DNA from: Kuschelorhynchus macadamiae | Taxonomy: Eukaryota; Arthropoda; Insecta; Coleoptera; Curculionidae | Assembly (NCBI GenBank): GCA_030620095.1 | Contig: JAUTXW010000143.1 | Span: forward strand, 1,344,501-1,408,500 | Length of the DNA: 64,000 nucleotides | Direction of reading: 5' to 3' | In this document: positions 26,085 through 38,850 of the stretch, in pieces | How positions within the stretch are numbered: position 1 is the first letter of the stretch | Layout of the letters: each line of letters opens with the position of its first letter | Program-made: the position numbers and the translations under genes | Notes under the pieces: model-generated | Told to the model about the DNA's origin: nothing | The model's input: the letters and a program-made list of their open reading frames with translations, nothing else | The model's database searches: none

Positions 26085-26935
26085 CTAGTAAAAGGAAGGA
26101 TTTATAACGAAGGAAGTTCCAGGTAGAGAAAATTTACCGTTATTTTATTATGTTGTTTCAAACAGTTTAATAAGCCGCCATTGTCTTTCACCATTTTGGA
26201 ATCATACCAATATTTTACCAGTTTCCACCTATGTCACATTTGATTTTTGGGCAAAATTTAAAATCACTAAATAAGTAGTTTTTACACTAATTTCTTAAAA
26301 TGTTTAATCATGATGAGTTCGCACCAAAATTTTACTTTTATCTCTATACTACATCTAATTTTTGTTCAACATTTCAATCAACTCAGTAAAAAGATTTTTT
26401 ACGCTAAAATTTTATTGATTTTATTTAGGCGTCATTTTATTCCGCCATCTTGAATTTGTACCAAAATTTTACCAGTGTATCTAAATATCTGACTTATGTT
26501 TTAAACATTTTGTTATTTTGAATTCGTACTAAAATTTTACCAGTTTATTCCTACGTTACACTTAATTTTTCTGCAACATTTGAGATAAATTGGGTAAGTA
26601 ATTTTAATATTAATTAATTATTAGTACTTTTTAACATCTTACTCGGTCGCTATTTTGTTTCACCATATTCAATTTCTGTCTAAATGTTACCATATCATCC
26701 CAATATGACCCTTAATTGCTTCTGAAGGGTCAATTGGGTAAATAATTAGTTTAGCTATGCCACGAACGGGCAGACAGAAAGACCGACAGACAGAAGTCAA
26801 ACGGAGAGAATTTAAAAAAGATGTTTTTTTGGCATCTAGAGACCCTGAAACGTAAAGATCTGAAAGTATCATAAAGAATACGAATACAGTACTTCTCCTC
26901 GTATAAATGCATCCTTCGACACAACCTAACATGTT
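26085..26935 (-). repeat. High-copy monomeric repeat, copy E
   Basis: Inverted copy. Monomers repeat 'aaaattttaccag' with 'ccatcttgaatt', and the leader is at the right ('gacagaaagaccgacagac', 'ggcatctagagaccctgaa'). A family-tail phrase ('aaggaagttccaggta' and 'aatttaccg') lies at the left in the opposite orientation to the body, so this copy is rearranged there. Confidence 0.6.
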
Positions 26936-27715
26936 GCTAGGAGGTTGTCAATTTTGTGACCCCTCTTCTTAAATCAATTAAGTCATTTCATTAGAGCCTT
27001 ATTAATTTGTGTATTAAACATCTTGGATTTAAATTTGAGCAAAATAAATTTTTTAACAAAACACTTTTTTAGGTTACTTGATTGTTAATCCGCAGACGTA
27101 AATAACTGTACTAGAACTTTAAAAAAAAACATACTGCATTTTCTTTTAAAATTTCTAAAGAATATAATTTTAAAAAACCTGTAAGACATAGATTGGAATT
27201 ATGAATAAACATTTGGGTCATTTGCTTAACGAGGAAGCACAATTTAATAATTTTTGTCGGTATATTAAAAACACTCGTTTTCGTCTTTTGGAGTTCTCAA
27301 CTAAAAATTATTGATAACCTCGTAAAAGATTTTCTATTTTTTTCTGTTCTAAATCAAAATCGACAAGACAAGCCTTTTCTAGTGGATAAAGAAAACTGCC
27401 TGAAAAGCGTGGTAAATTGGAACTTGTTAAATCTAACAGGTGGGTAAGAAAACTAACAACTACATTTTCTAAGAATATTTGAAGTGAAGAGTCGCATGTT
27501 TTGACCTATAACAAGAGTTACACTTATTTTCGTATGTAACGTGGTTATAGTGTTCCCAATTATTTTACAAGTTTCTAACATTGAGGTAAATGCCGATATT
27601 TCATCAATTTATAGTTGATTGTTAAAAAAGATATATATTGTACGTCATTTTAAACCTGATTTTATAAGTTATACCATCGAATTTTTAAAGGATCCTGGAC
27701 CTATATTATATTAAA
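26936..27715. other. Unassigned AT-rich sequence
   Basis: No supported gene or element. Confidence 0.45.
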
Positions 27716-28600
27716 CTAGCGAGTACCCGCGACTTCGTTCGCGTATGACGACAACGAGAGGTATATAGAGAGGTACTTAAATCGCATTATTTAAATACCT
27801 CTTTATAAACTACGTTTTTTAGTTGCATTATCTTTCAATTTTTGTCAGCAGGGGCTTAAAAGATTCAAGCATTTTTTTTTTAAACTAATCGTTTGTAATA
27901 TTTCAAGGGCGGTTTAATCCCCGTAAAATTTGATTTTTAAAAAATCCCTTCTTATCGAACCTCCACGTCCTACAATCAACCTGTGTGCCAAAATCAAGGT
28001 TTTTACGTCAAGCCGTCTGCGCAGAATACTGATTAATCAATGACCCGATTTTCTGAAACACCCTGTATAAATTTACAATACAAAAAATATTGTTGAAAAG
28101 TCTCAGTCACCAGACGATCATTTCAAAAAAAAATCATGCAGTACAGCTCTCTCACGAACTTGCTGAAACATTTGGATTAGTGTTTTAAATACTATATAGA
28201 ATATAAATTATTTCCGATTTTTTGGAACACCCTATATACATTTTTAAAAAATATGTAAAAAATAAAATAAAATATACCTGTTCAAGGGTTTTTTGAAAAA
28301 CTAACCGTTTTTTTAAATAAAAAATATTGTAATATTTAAGGGGCGGTTTCATCCCCTTGAAATTTTATTATTGAAAAATTCCTTCTTATCGAACTTCCAC
28401 ATCTTACAGTGAACTTGTATGCCAAAATTCAGCTTTTTACGTCAAGCGGTTTGACCAAAATCGTGATTAATCAGTGACCTGATTTTTTGAAACACCCTCT
28501 ATAGATTTACAATACAAAAAATATTGTTGAAAGGTCTCGGTCACCAGATGATCATTTCAAATCATATAAATCGGTGCTGTACAGCAAATTTGCTTATTGT
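27716..28600. repeat. Interspersed repeat with a 434-bp tandem unit
   Basis: Opens with 'actagcgagtacccgcgact' and 'tcgttcgcgt', a phrase common at the ends of insect retroelement-derived repeats. Two tandem units follow (about 27840-28140 and 28270-28570), both containing 'cttcttatcgaac', 'ttttacgtcaag', 'gaaacaccct', 'aatacaaaaaatattgttga' and 'cagaYgatcatttcaaa'. Landmark spacing is 434 bp. No coding frame. Confidence 0.7.
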
Positions 28601-29129
28601 TTAAAATATATTTAGATAATAGTATACAAATATACAAATATTGCATATTAAAATGTCTAATTTAACGTGATAATTCAACATTATAAAATGGATCGCCAAA
28701 ATTAACAATTATTAAAATAGCGATTATTAATTGCCCCGAACAAATATTTGTTGTTTCACAAAATATAACTGTAAATACTATTTAATGCAAATATGCAGCA
28801 TTTCAGCTAAAAACTAAATATTGATAATATATTATTCCCAATATACTGACAAATTAGTTTGATTAATATAAATAAATTGCTAATTGGAACATAGGCGCCG
28901 AGTACGAGGATTGCTGCGGTTCTGTAGCAATCTATGGGCGAACTGGTGCAAAAAATATAATTTAGAATAATAGTCGGTAATAGAAAACATGCAAATTTTT
29001 ATTCTTATTAGCCCCGACTAAGATTTATTTCACCTGATATATACAACTAAATTTACATGAACCAGACATCATCAACTTTATTTTGCCTAGTCCTAAAATT
29101 TTAGTAGATCACTAGTGCACCTGTCTAAG
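28601..29129. other. Unassigned AT-rich sequence
   Basis: No gene or element recognised. Confidence 0.4.
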
Positions 29130-29397
29130 CAGTGGAAGAACTACAAATTTTAGGTCCCCGATAATGGGCCCCCAATATACACGTACAGAAAATAATTGAT
29201 GACTAAAAAAACAAATAAAAAAGGTGAAAACCCCAATTGCAGAAAATAATTGATGACAAAAAAAGTCATTCATAGTTTTGTCACAATCCTTTTATACCCC
29301 AAAAACAGGATCGGAAAATAACTGATAACTAAAAAAAAAGGGGCACCCTTCGGACCTCTTGAATTCTTGGGCCCCTCGCGGTATAGTTCCGCCCCTG
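29130..29397. mobile_element. Non-autonomous hAT element, 268 bp, perfect 8-bp TSD
   Basis: The ends read 'cagtggaagaactaca' and, complemented from the right, 'caggggcggaactata', an imperfect inverted repeat (12 of 16) with the hAT-like CAG start. The 8-bp direct repeat TGTCTAAG flanks both sides exactly (29122-29129 and 29398-29405). The interior has internal duplications ('cagaaaataattgatgac' twice) and G/C-run ends ('gggcccccaata', 'gggcccctcgcgg'). No coding capacity. Confidence 0.85.
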
Positions 29398-29405
29398 TGT
29401 CTAAG

Positions 29406-30413
29406 GCGTCTGAGTTCTATGCAGCTAGTTTAATAATTGAATGTTGAATTGTGACTTATGTTTTTTAAATATATTTAAATAAGTATTAGTATTTTCCAGC
29501 CATTTAATAAGGCTTTGGTGTTATAAAGTGAAATATTATAGAGCGAGTAAACAACTGTTTTGATGCATTGCATTAGCGGTGCGTAAAGTAAAAAATATGT
29601 GATACATTTTTATAATTTAACGTATTTCGAGCACTAAAGAAGGTTATGTTTAATTTGATAACAGTGATCATATTTTCTTATACCTAGTGCGATAGGCATC
29701 GTACTTTATAACTTTTTGACATCTAGCTAGGTTTCATATCAGATGAGTTCGAGTTGGAGCTTGTAACTTTCAACTGTCAATGCAATCTCGACCACTTTTT
29801 TTATTTTTTCGACGAATTAAATGCGTAGTATAACTAAAATAAACATTCTTCAGTTTACCATGACCATGGGCGAAAAATTATATAAGAAATTACTTTATTT
29901 AAAAACATATGCAAAATTAAACAAATAAAAATGCTTATATTTTTCCTCGTCGTGGTTTAAGGAACTTATGTTGTCTATTCAAGGAGCACGAGTTAAATAA
30001 TTTAAAATTATTGTTCCACACTTAAATATGTTCTATTGTCCCATCTAAACACTGCTTACAATTTAAAAAAAATAATAAGTACATGTATATACATATATGA
30101 ATACAAATTGAAAAGAAATGATTGAGTTAAAATAATAAAAATTTCTCCAATCAATTTTCCTCTAGCTTCTTAAAATTAAGTACCAAGAAACTTTGTCAAA
30201 AAAAAATTAAATTAATTTCTCTATTCTGATATTTAAATCGTTCTGCTCTATCACTGTAACAGCTGATATCTACCTATCTTCAAACTTGTCTTACCTGCAG
30301 AAGCGATCACAGGAAATTATAAGAATTAGATATCATAAAAATAAATATGCTGAATAAGTTCTGTTCGTTTCAAGCATTTAAAATATTTTTTCTTTTATAT
30401 TCTTAGTTTATAT
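29406..30413. other. Unassigned AT-rich sequence
   Basis: No supported gene or element. Confidence 0.45.
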
Positions 30414-31046
30414 TACAGATGGGTAGGTCTGGAGGGATATGAATCAACAGACTTGTATCCGGTATCGGTACTGATGGATGTAGATCTTGCTAAATACCGA
30501 CCCTTATCCTTTCGACCGATATACAATGCTGCGACTTATATGGCAGCCCGTCAGATTAAAAACATGCAACCGAATAACCCGATCAGATCAGAAACTGTTT
30601 ATAAAAATTTGCAAATATTAAAATAAATACTGTGCCGTTCAGTAACATAAAGGTATCAATGAGACAAAAAAAAACTAAAGTATCTATTTTTGGCCCATAA
30701 AATATATGAAAAATCAAGAGATGTATAGAGTATTGTTTATTTGATTCTAGTTAAATATATTAGGTTTTTAAACATACTTCATAAAATTAACACATTAATT
30801 GTCCTTTTTTATTTCCCGATATAACTTTAGTATGACGGACCTGTAACCTGTAACTATAAAAGATGAGTTTTTACTATCTGGATCTGGACACACTATGATT
30901 ACAAAGTACAAGTCAAATAGTTTTGCACTCTGATAATTTCAGGTTAGGTTACAGATCCGACAGAACTGAAACCTGGATGCAATTACGCGGAGCTAGATGT
31001 TCCTCTGGACCCGACTCCTTCGAAATCCCGGACCTACCCATCTCTA
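30414..31046. mobile_element. Non-autonomous hAT element, 633 bp, degraded 8-bp TSD
   Basis: The left end is 'tacagatgggtaggtctgg' and the complemented right end 'tagagatgggtaggtccgg', 17 of 19 identical and starting TANAG as expected for hAT. Flanking octamers gtttatat (30406-30413) and gttcataa (31047-31054) match at 6 of 8 positions, as for an old 8-bp duplication. The interior is non-coding. Confidence 0.75.
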
Positions 31047-31284
31047 GTTCATAAAACGATTTTTATTTTATATTATAGAATTTATTATATTATAGATTTC
31101 TTTGCCAAAATGTTATAAAATAATAATTTTTGAATCTCCTTTTTGTATTGTTGAAATTTGATTAAGAATGATTAAAATAAAACAAAATATTATTTTCATC
31201 CTGTTTTAATGTTTTTCATTCAAGTGTCAAGTTTGCATATCTAAAGATTTTTAAACTCATTAAACCCTTTCTTTTTCTGTTTTC

Positions 31285-31965
31285 AGTTTCAAGCTCCAAA
31301 ATGGATAAGTTATGATTGAAAGAGATGCTAACGCTAGTCATGACAATATGTCTTCTAATCAACAAAAAAGTATAGAAAATATCTTATTACCATCGAGTAA
31401 TAATAAAAGTGACTTCACCGAATCTAGCGAAAGAGGAGTGACTGACAAAAGAAATGAACTAATGTCCACGCCATCTACATCTTTTACTCTAGATCAAAAC
31501 AAAAGTAATAAAGCTTTTTCAGAAACATATCAGAAAAACTGAAAACAAACATTTAAATGGATAGAATATGACTCTCATAAACTAAAAGTATTTTGTGCTA
31601 CTTATACATTTGCGGAATAGAGATAAGCCCCTGTTTTATTAGCTACCTACTATTACGAATAATAATACATTTATTGCATTTGTAATTAAGGGTTTTAACA
31701 TATGAATTAAAGCACTTAGTCGATTTAAGTCACACGAAAGCAGCAATGTTCACCGTGCCACAGCAGTATGTATACATCAATTAATGCAGGAGTTAATGTA
31801 GCATCAAGTCTTGAGTTTGCAAAATTAGCTGAAATGAAAAAATCTACAATATCCCTTATTAAAATAATTTCATCTATTCAATATTTAGCCCAGCAAGGCC
31901 CTTCGAGAGCACACAAACGAATATTCAAACTTTATCCAGTTACTGAAATTGAGGTTATATATTAA
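31285..31965 (+). pseudogene. hAT-type transposase remnant (TTF-like finger region)
   Basis: Pieces read as QAPKWISYD (after a pyrimidine tract and CAG at 31285), a Ser/Asn-rich stretch (31312-31540), TFKWIEYDSHKLKVFCATY (about 31548), ALSRFKSHESSNVHRATAV (about 31708), and LEFAKLAEMKKSTISLIKII, SSIQYLAQQGPSRAHK (to about 31925). The order 'W..Y......FC..C', 'F..H..S..H+.A' and 'L...I.SI.+LA.QG...+GH' is that of ZMYM1/TTF-finger hAT transposases at the N-terminal side. The catalytic and dimerisation domains are not seen downstream. Frameshifts and stops separate every block. Moderate confidence, since no single block is long. Confidence 0.5.
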
Positions 31966-33790
31966 TTGTCCCAAACTGGAATCATGGCTACAGCAAAGAA
32001 AATTTAACTATACCTAGGGTTTTATGACACACAGTCCACTAATCCTAACTCATTATATTTATTAATAACAATTTTTTCAATTGACATAAAGAGTGCCGTG
32101 CATAGTATTACGACAGAGCGGTAAATAGAATACTACAAGATAAACCAATGGCCTTTATGTCCATTTTATCGCACACACATTAAGTTTGGTCCTTCAGAGT
32201 CCAATGAGATTAAGGTCAGAAATTTTCTAAATGTTATGAGTGAAATATAACATTCACCAGAAATTCACCGGACCGCATAATAACTTTTAAGATATTTCAG
32301 GACGATACTAAAAATAAAAACAACTTTTGGCCATTCCGCCTAACGAGGTGGTGTTTACGTATCTCATCTTTAAAAGCCTCAAAACCAAACTAAAAGTCTT
32401 TATTAACTTTGTACATACACACTATTGAAAGAAATGATGCGGAGGCAAAAGCCTCTGTTTTTTGCAAAAAAATATGGAAAAGTCTGAAACATTTTTCCTT
32501 TGAAATATGATGATTTTATTATTTGACAGAATTGAAAATCTGAATGCACAGTTGCAAATTTCACCGATAAATTTTCACGCTGCGAATTTTAATATAAGCA
32601 GTACAAAAATAACATCGTATTGCAGGCAATTTTCATAGACTGGGAAAAAATAGGATTTTAGAAGTAAGACTTCTAAGGCTAAGTGAACCTACTTTACTGA
32701 GGCAAATTAATGGCTAGATGATGGGATATAATTTATATTCATCATTACAGAAAAATATATTATTGTTATTCAGCCCAATTTGCAATCGTTTTCGATACAC
32801 CTTTTCTTACCCATTTAAATTAAATGGAAAATTTTGCGACACTAGATAGGGATGAAAGCTTAGCTAAAGTAGCAAGAGCATATAAGTAAACCTTCTATTA
32901 GAGTTCCTAAGGTTGCATAAGGACAAGTTTGTTTATACTTATTACAACAGAGGAAATATTTAAATAAAATGTATAGGAGACATATTAAAATATATGCAGT
33001 CTGAACATTTTTATTAATATCAAACCTTCAGTACTAGAATTTGTTAACATTATAAAACTACTTTCAACCCAACCAGTCGGTAGCTGTACAGCTAAACGAT
33101 CCTTTAAACATTTACGTAGATTTAAAAACCACTTGTGGTCCAGTAGTTTGAATCAGGACAGATTAAGGCATGTATATTTAACGTGCACGGGGAAGTGACT
33201 GAAAATTTAAACCTAAATACAATTGCGAACCTGTTTATACAGAAAACAACTATAAGAAGAAATACTTTTAAAATCACCTCAAGTTAATTTTTTTTATTTT
33301 TTGGGATTTGTTAAGTTTATCCAATCGAACTATTTGCACTAGATTTCATTTAAAGCTATCAATAATCTTTTGAATTTATTTTTAATTTATCTTACATTTG
33401 TTTTTTATTCTGTCATTTTCGAGTTATTTCTTGGCTGTTAGTTTTTTAGGTTAATATCGATTTTTCAAATGTCTTATATTTTTTTTTTAGTTTAATTTTA
33501 GGTTTTAAATTTAAACTAAGTCAAATTGAAGATATTAATACGTTTCAACTTTTCTTGTTAATTTGTTTTATAAATTGATTTTAATATGCATTCTGTTTTT
33601 TGTTAATTTAGTTTTAATAAGAAAGGCTAATAAAAAAAACTTAGCTGTCAAGGGGGCAGTTACTAATATTTGTAGAGCCATGTTAAGATAATAACCAACA
33701 AAACAAATATAAAAAAGTCATCGCCCTCGATACGTAACCCATAATAATTTTAAAACCCGGCGCCTAGGAATTAGTATTTCGCTATTAAAG
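31966..33790. other. Unassigned AT-rich sequence
   Basis: No supported gene. A short hairpin 'gaggcaaaagcctc' lies at about 32443. The stretch 33290-33610 is very T-rich. Confidence 0.45.
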
Positions 33791-33960
33791 TTATTGCCTT
33801 TTAATAAAGGTTTGTTACTTAAACTGTTTTTCTTGCCTCTGAATACGTTCTTTTTTACATTTTTAACGCATTCCGTTATTGCCTTTTAATAAAGGTTTGT
33901 TACTTAAACTGTTTTTCTTGCCTCTGAATAAGTTCTTTTTTACATTTTTAACGCATTCCG
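33791..33960. repeat. 85-bp tandem duplication
   Basis: The unit starts 'ttattgccttttaataaagg' and ends 'aacgcattccg'. Two copies (33791-33875, 33876-33960) differ at one base (tacgttc/taagttc). A recent duplication. Confidence 0.97.
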
Positions 33961-34859
33961 CCTCGAATAATCGCATTATTTTCATTTAAAAATCTTGGTT
34001 TTTCGCCTCATTCCAACAGATTCTCTATTATGGGTAAATATTAAATACTATCCAATAACTAAGTAGGTAGGTATTTATTTTTAATATAGTTTTTTTAATA
34101 GTTTACCTCACATACCTTTTATACCGACTTTATTCCACTTATTAAAACATATGGACTATTCAAAACAATTTATTGAAGTGAAATGTCATTGGAAATGTAC
34201 ACATTTGTATTCAAGAATGTTACAAATTTTCTGGGGGGTAGAAAGAGAAAAATTTAGAAATAAAACCATAAAAGAAATTACTCAAAAGAATCGTGACTTT
34301 TTTTCAGGCATCTCTCTAGGGACATGGGGAAGAACTTGACATTTTCGGTAATTATTTTTTTACACTATCACCATTGATTTTCGTACCAGGGGTAAATATT
34401 GAGGCTGTGGTCAGAAATCCCAAGACGGATTTATTTACTAGCCTCTGGTTATTTTTATTTATTCGTCTTCAAAAAATCAATTTTACTATGGTTCATGCTT
34501 TATCTACGATAGTTTTTCCTTTTCATGTTGAAAATAAATGAGTAGCGGCCAAGTTTCTAATTCCATGTTGGTTTATTAAAGTTTAAATATGAAATTAAAA
34601 ATGTGCTTGTACAAGCAGTCGCTTAAATTCAAATCTAAAATAAACATTTTGCCATTACTGGTATAATCACCATTTTCTGTTTTAAATTAAAATTTGACTG
34701 TTATTTTTTAAATATCTCTAATCCACTCAAATCTTTAGGTAGGGTTTAAATATGGTCACTTATGTTTGGTGTACCAATATAAGAGAGAAAAATTACTAGT
34801 ACAAAAAATATGAATTGTACTTTACATCTAGAAAGGTCTTCGTTATTCTCGAGATGGCC
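33961..34859. other. Unassigned AT-rich sequence
   Basis: No supported gene. A 62-codon frame at 34151-34339 has no recognisable motif. Confidence 0.45.
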
Positions 34860-35420
34860 ACCGGGCAAGATGTCGTAGAAAGATCAGAAGTAGAAATCTA
34901 TATTTGCTCCGAAAGTCACATAGCCCTTAAAATAAACGAAAAACCCAAGATAAGCTCTAAACTTATTTAGGAATGCAGCAATAGATGGACTAGCAAGAAT
35001 GAAAAAGTCAAACGACAAATAGAAAACTTGGCAAGCAAGCCGTCACAAATAAAGGCGATGAGGAGCCATCAGACCATTGCGGATATGTGGGATTACTGGC
35101 CGGTCTCTGCAGATTAAACAGGCACCTATACATATTACGAATAAAGGAAAGTCAATTTTGCCCTAATTGTAGAACAGGGGATGAAACCTCATATCACTTA
35201 ATAGAAATCTGTGAAAGGTAGGGCAGCAAGAAAATCCTTCGAATCATCCGCCCTACCTTAGGAGGAGTAAAAAATCTCTAATTGAGGTAAGTTGTAAGCC
35301 TTCATAAGAAGGACGGGCCGACTTGAACCGAGGGTGAGAATAGGTGGATAGGGGATGGTGAAAAGAACATTTTAGACCATTCTGCCAGAGTTCGCTGGCC
35401 CCCCTTACTACTACTACTTA
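34860..35420 (+). pseudogene. LINE RNase H / C-terminal zinc-finger fragment
   Basis: Reads VEIYICSESHIALKI...KISSKLI, the 'I..DSQ.AL+.L' region of an RNase H domain with the catalytic Asp position changed (ICSES). After a degraded gap it reads GYVGLLAGLCRLNRHLYI, LRIKESQFCPNCRTG and DETSYHLIEICER, the typical 'L.GHC.L.+HL....CR.C...EET..H.+..C' tail of Jockey/I-type LINE polyproteins. An internal stop follows SSKLI. The sequence 35220-35400 is the family's 3' UTR ('gagaataggtggatagggga', 'gttcgctggcccccctt'). 5'-truncated. Confidence 0.75.
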
Positions 35421-36584
35421 GATTTAAAAAAAAAATGAGTTAAAACTCACAAACAATTAATTGGAAACATTGTTCTATTAACACATAAGGGACAAATTTA
35501 TGTCTACTCCTTATGCAAAATTAATTTTGAGAAAAAAGTATAGGTATCGCCAAGAACAGTGAAAAATGCAATGTAGGAATTTTTAGCTTTTAAAAACCCG
35601 TTCTACATTCTTTCTAGTATAGAAGAGGGACGCTATTCTTTCAGCCCTGCGTTGTATTAAGAACATTCCGGCTTCAACTTCTCACGAGTCCCATGGAAAT
35701 ACATCAAAAAATGGTCTTAAATACATATGTGGAATGGCATTATGAAAATTAGCTTAGTGACTATATTACAGACACCGTTAAGTAAAAATGTATTAGAAAT
35801 TTTTAATGATCAGGATAAGTATGTAAATTAAATTGTTGTCGAAGTGCACTCTCAAGAATATCAGTTTTATAAGTTTCTAAATAACTTTTTTAATTAATTG
35901 AAAACACCAAACATTGAAATCAAAAATGTCAGACATATTCGAATTATCTAAACTTCATCAGTATCCCTATGTATCCTTTAAACTAATAATGAGTCTAGAA
36001 AGGCTTAAACATTTTTAAAAGTTTTGATAATTTCATTTTAAAAAAATTAAACTTTATAAATTCAAGATAATCAGTTAAAGGATATTTTTTAAACTAATAA
36101 AAAATATATTATCGACTTACCAACTAATAGATGTATAATATTTTAAGTCACGTGTAATTTTAAATTATCATGAATCACTATAATTTCTACTGTTGACAAG
36201 CTGACTTTAATGATTTGACTCGGTCCTAGGGAAATTATCTTTCAACCTGTCACCGTGATCCTGACGAATGGTAAAACCACGAGGCGGAACTTTTATTTTC
36301 GGTTTCGTAAGTTGAAATGCAGACTGGCAAAATTCGGAAACTACTGTCGTTTTAAACGTTGGTTATATAAATTGTCCAACAGCTTGGTATTCAGTAATGT
36401 ATTTATAAGAATCTTATTAACTAATTTAAAACTTTTTTTGCAAGTTGCCTTGAATCTATTTTAAATATTTAGAGTTACGTTTCTTTAAGATACTAATAAT
36501 AATTTTTCATGGAAAAATATTTAAAACTGGCTTACAAAAGCACAAGACAGTATGTATTAGATGTCTTATTCTCTAATACCTCAA
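35421..36584. other. Unassigned AT-rich sequence
   Basis: No gene recognised. The last six bases (36579-36584, cctcaa) are the target duplication of the next element. Confidence 0.45.
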
Positions 36585-37777
36585 CCACAAATTAACCTAA
36601 TACAGATGCGAAAGAATACCGAAATACGCGTATTGTTTGCTGTACCTTGAGAAAGAGTTCATAGACAATCCGCATCAATGCATGCATCGAGTTATTATTT
36701 GTTTAGGTAAAGTAAATTAATATATTGCTCGTATATCAATTCGAAATATTAGAAATTGATTTATTTAACAAAACTTGACCAAAAATGTGACAAAAATTTA
36801 ATTTTGTATTGGTTCTAACGGATTTACTCGATTATATTATATAATATTACTCGATTTTTTCAATATCTTAATTTTCCTCTCCTTTTCTATCAAAGACAAC
36901 AACCCACAAAAGGACATATTACATGGTCATTTACAAAAAATCACTATTTTGTACCAAATAACCCCCCGTTTCAATTTTTTTTCTTCAGCCGATTTTGCCC
37001 AAAACGATACCGTTCTCTTATGGACTACTCCCTGTGTGCCAAATTTCAACTCGATAGCTTAAATCCTTCAGAAAATATCGCGTAAATTAACAGACCAACA
37101 GACAGTTTTTTTTTCGTCGAAATTATGTGTTTTACATGTTTTGAGTCATTTTTAGACGATTTAGCAAAAAAAATTGATTTTTTTGCCGATGCTATTTTTC
37201 CCCATCTCTTTTAGATGTGAAAGTAATAGAATAAAACAATCAATTTTTATTTAAAATGGCTTATTAATATTACTATGGTAAATTTAATATGCCTAAAACT
37301 TACTAATCATTTTTTTCTTTACATCAAGAGTTCCACTTTTTTTTAAAATAACTTATTTGTATTGCATATGGCAAAAATAATTTACCTAATACTTGCTAAT
37401 AATTTTTTTCTTTACGTTAAGTGATCCTTTGGGAACCTGAAAAGTTATTTTCGTCCTCCGATTTCTGATGAACAATATAAATAAACACATTTGAATCCCA
37501 TTTTAAATAAGAAAAATTAACAAAACACAATAACAACACTAAAACTACAATAATAAAAGTCATGCAAAAGAAATTCAAAAGTTCAAATAATTTCTATACG
37601 CGTATTCAAAGCAGAGACATACAACTATATCATTACTTACTAACTACAGATTACAAAACGAGTTTGAGCACATACTAAACAACTGGTGTATTTACACCAC
37701 TCAGTAGACGTGTCGATATTGACGATAGATTCCCGATGCAGTCGCTTGCTTTCGCATCTGTATTAGGTTAATTTGGG
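36585..37777. mobile_element. Non-autonomous DNA transposon, ~1.19 kb, TSD CCTCAA
   Basis: The left end is 'ccacaaattaacctaata' followed by 'cagatgcgaaag'. The right end complements to 'cccaaattaacctaata' with the same continuation, a 28-bp near-perfect inverted repeat. CCTCAA occurs on both sides (36579-36584 and 37778-37783). The interior is non-coding. It includes 'tgtgtgccaaatttcaactc' and a duplicated block around 37270-37410 ('aataatttttttctttac' type). A 6-bp duplication is unusual for hAT (8) or mariner (2), so the superfamily is open. Confidence 0.8.
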
Positions 37778-37783
37778 CCTCAA

Positions 37784-38850
37784 TTATAATTACTGTTTTT
37801 ATCGGTTTGAGATGGACTTCATAAACTAAGATGTATTACAATTTTTTAGTGTTTTTTTCTAAGTGGGTTTTATTTTCTTATAAAAAAATATTTTATGCTG
37901 TTTAGTTTCAGGTATAAGATGTTTTATTGTAAAAGTCAGGCTTAAAATATTCGAGGCCTAAGTTTATGTTAAAATGTTGGACGTCCCTAATAAAATAAAT
38001 AAATACTGACGTCCATTGCACTTATAATTTTGAATCACGGTAACTTATATTATGTAGAAAGCGTCATCTATACATATTTATTAAGAATCAACAATATGAA
38101 TTATCAAAAATTCAAATGATTAATAACATTGAACTTCGTCCCCTTAGAAACCCCGGAAACCATATGAGACATCCAAGTTAATCAAATATTTTCTGAGTAA
38201 TCGGTGTATACATAGTAACATGGTAACTAATTTTAAATACTAGCGCCACCTATACATATGCATAGGAAATCAGCAACACAGATTCTTAAAAATTAAAATA
38301 ATTATTGAAATTTAGCTTCGCGCCCCTAAAAACACTGAAAAGCATATGATATTCGATATTTTTAGATTACCTGCTTCTTTACCCCTTCACACCCCACCCC
38401 GCTATACATACATATTGATACAAGATTTTTGGTACCATGAATAAAGTAATTTAATATGTTTAACATCCATTAATGCCTATATTATCCGTAATATATTTGC
38501 AGTAAAATAGTTTCCCGCTTCCCTTTGATCGGGAGATATCCCTCAAAGTACCCCCTAGTTACCTTTTTGGTTAATTATACTTCATACACCAAACTTTAAG
38601 ACAATATTTTAAAGCATTTCAAAGTTATCACGGAAACTTTTCCACACAAAAAAAAATCAAAATGACTTATTTACTATAGTACCACTTGAAAATTTCATCT
38701 GAACTGGTCAAACCATCCCGCAGTTATCCATACACATGTATACAAAAATTGAATCCATACACATCCGTAGGGCCGGATTGAGAACCCCCTTCCTTTTTAA
38801 AGTCAGTTAAAAAATTATGCTCAGCATATCCAAGTTTTCCTCAAATTGCG
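37784..38850. repeat. Interspersed retroelement-like 3' region
   Basis: Contains 'gaaaatttcatctgaactgg', 'tcaaaccatcccgcagttat' and 'ttttaaagtcagttaaaaa', a phrase series common near the 3' ends of insect LINE-derived repeats. A related copy lies at 62180-62705. Non-coding; runs of cytosines at about 38390. Confidence 0.55.

Noticed and set aside
32440..32456. gaggc/gcctc hairpin as a possible terminator or RNA element
   Set aside because: Single short stem in AT-rich DNA; no supporting context.
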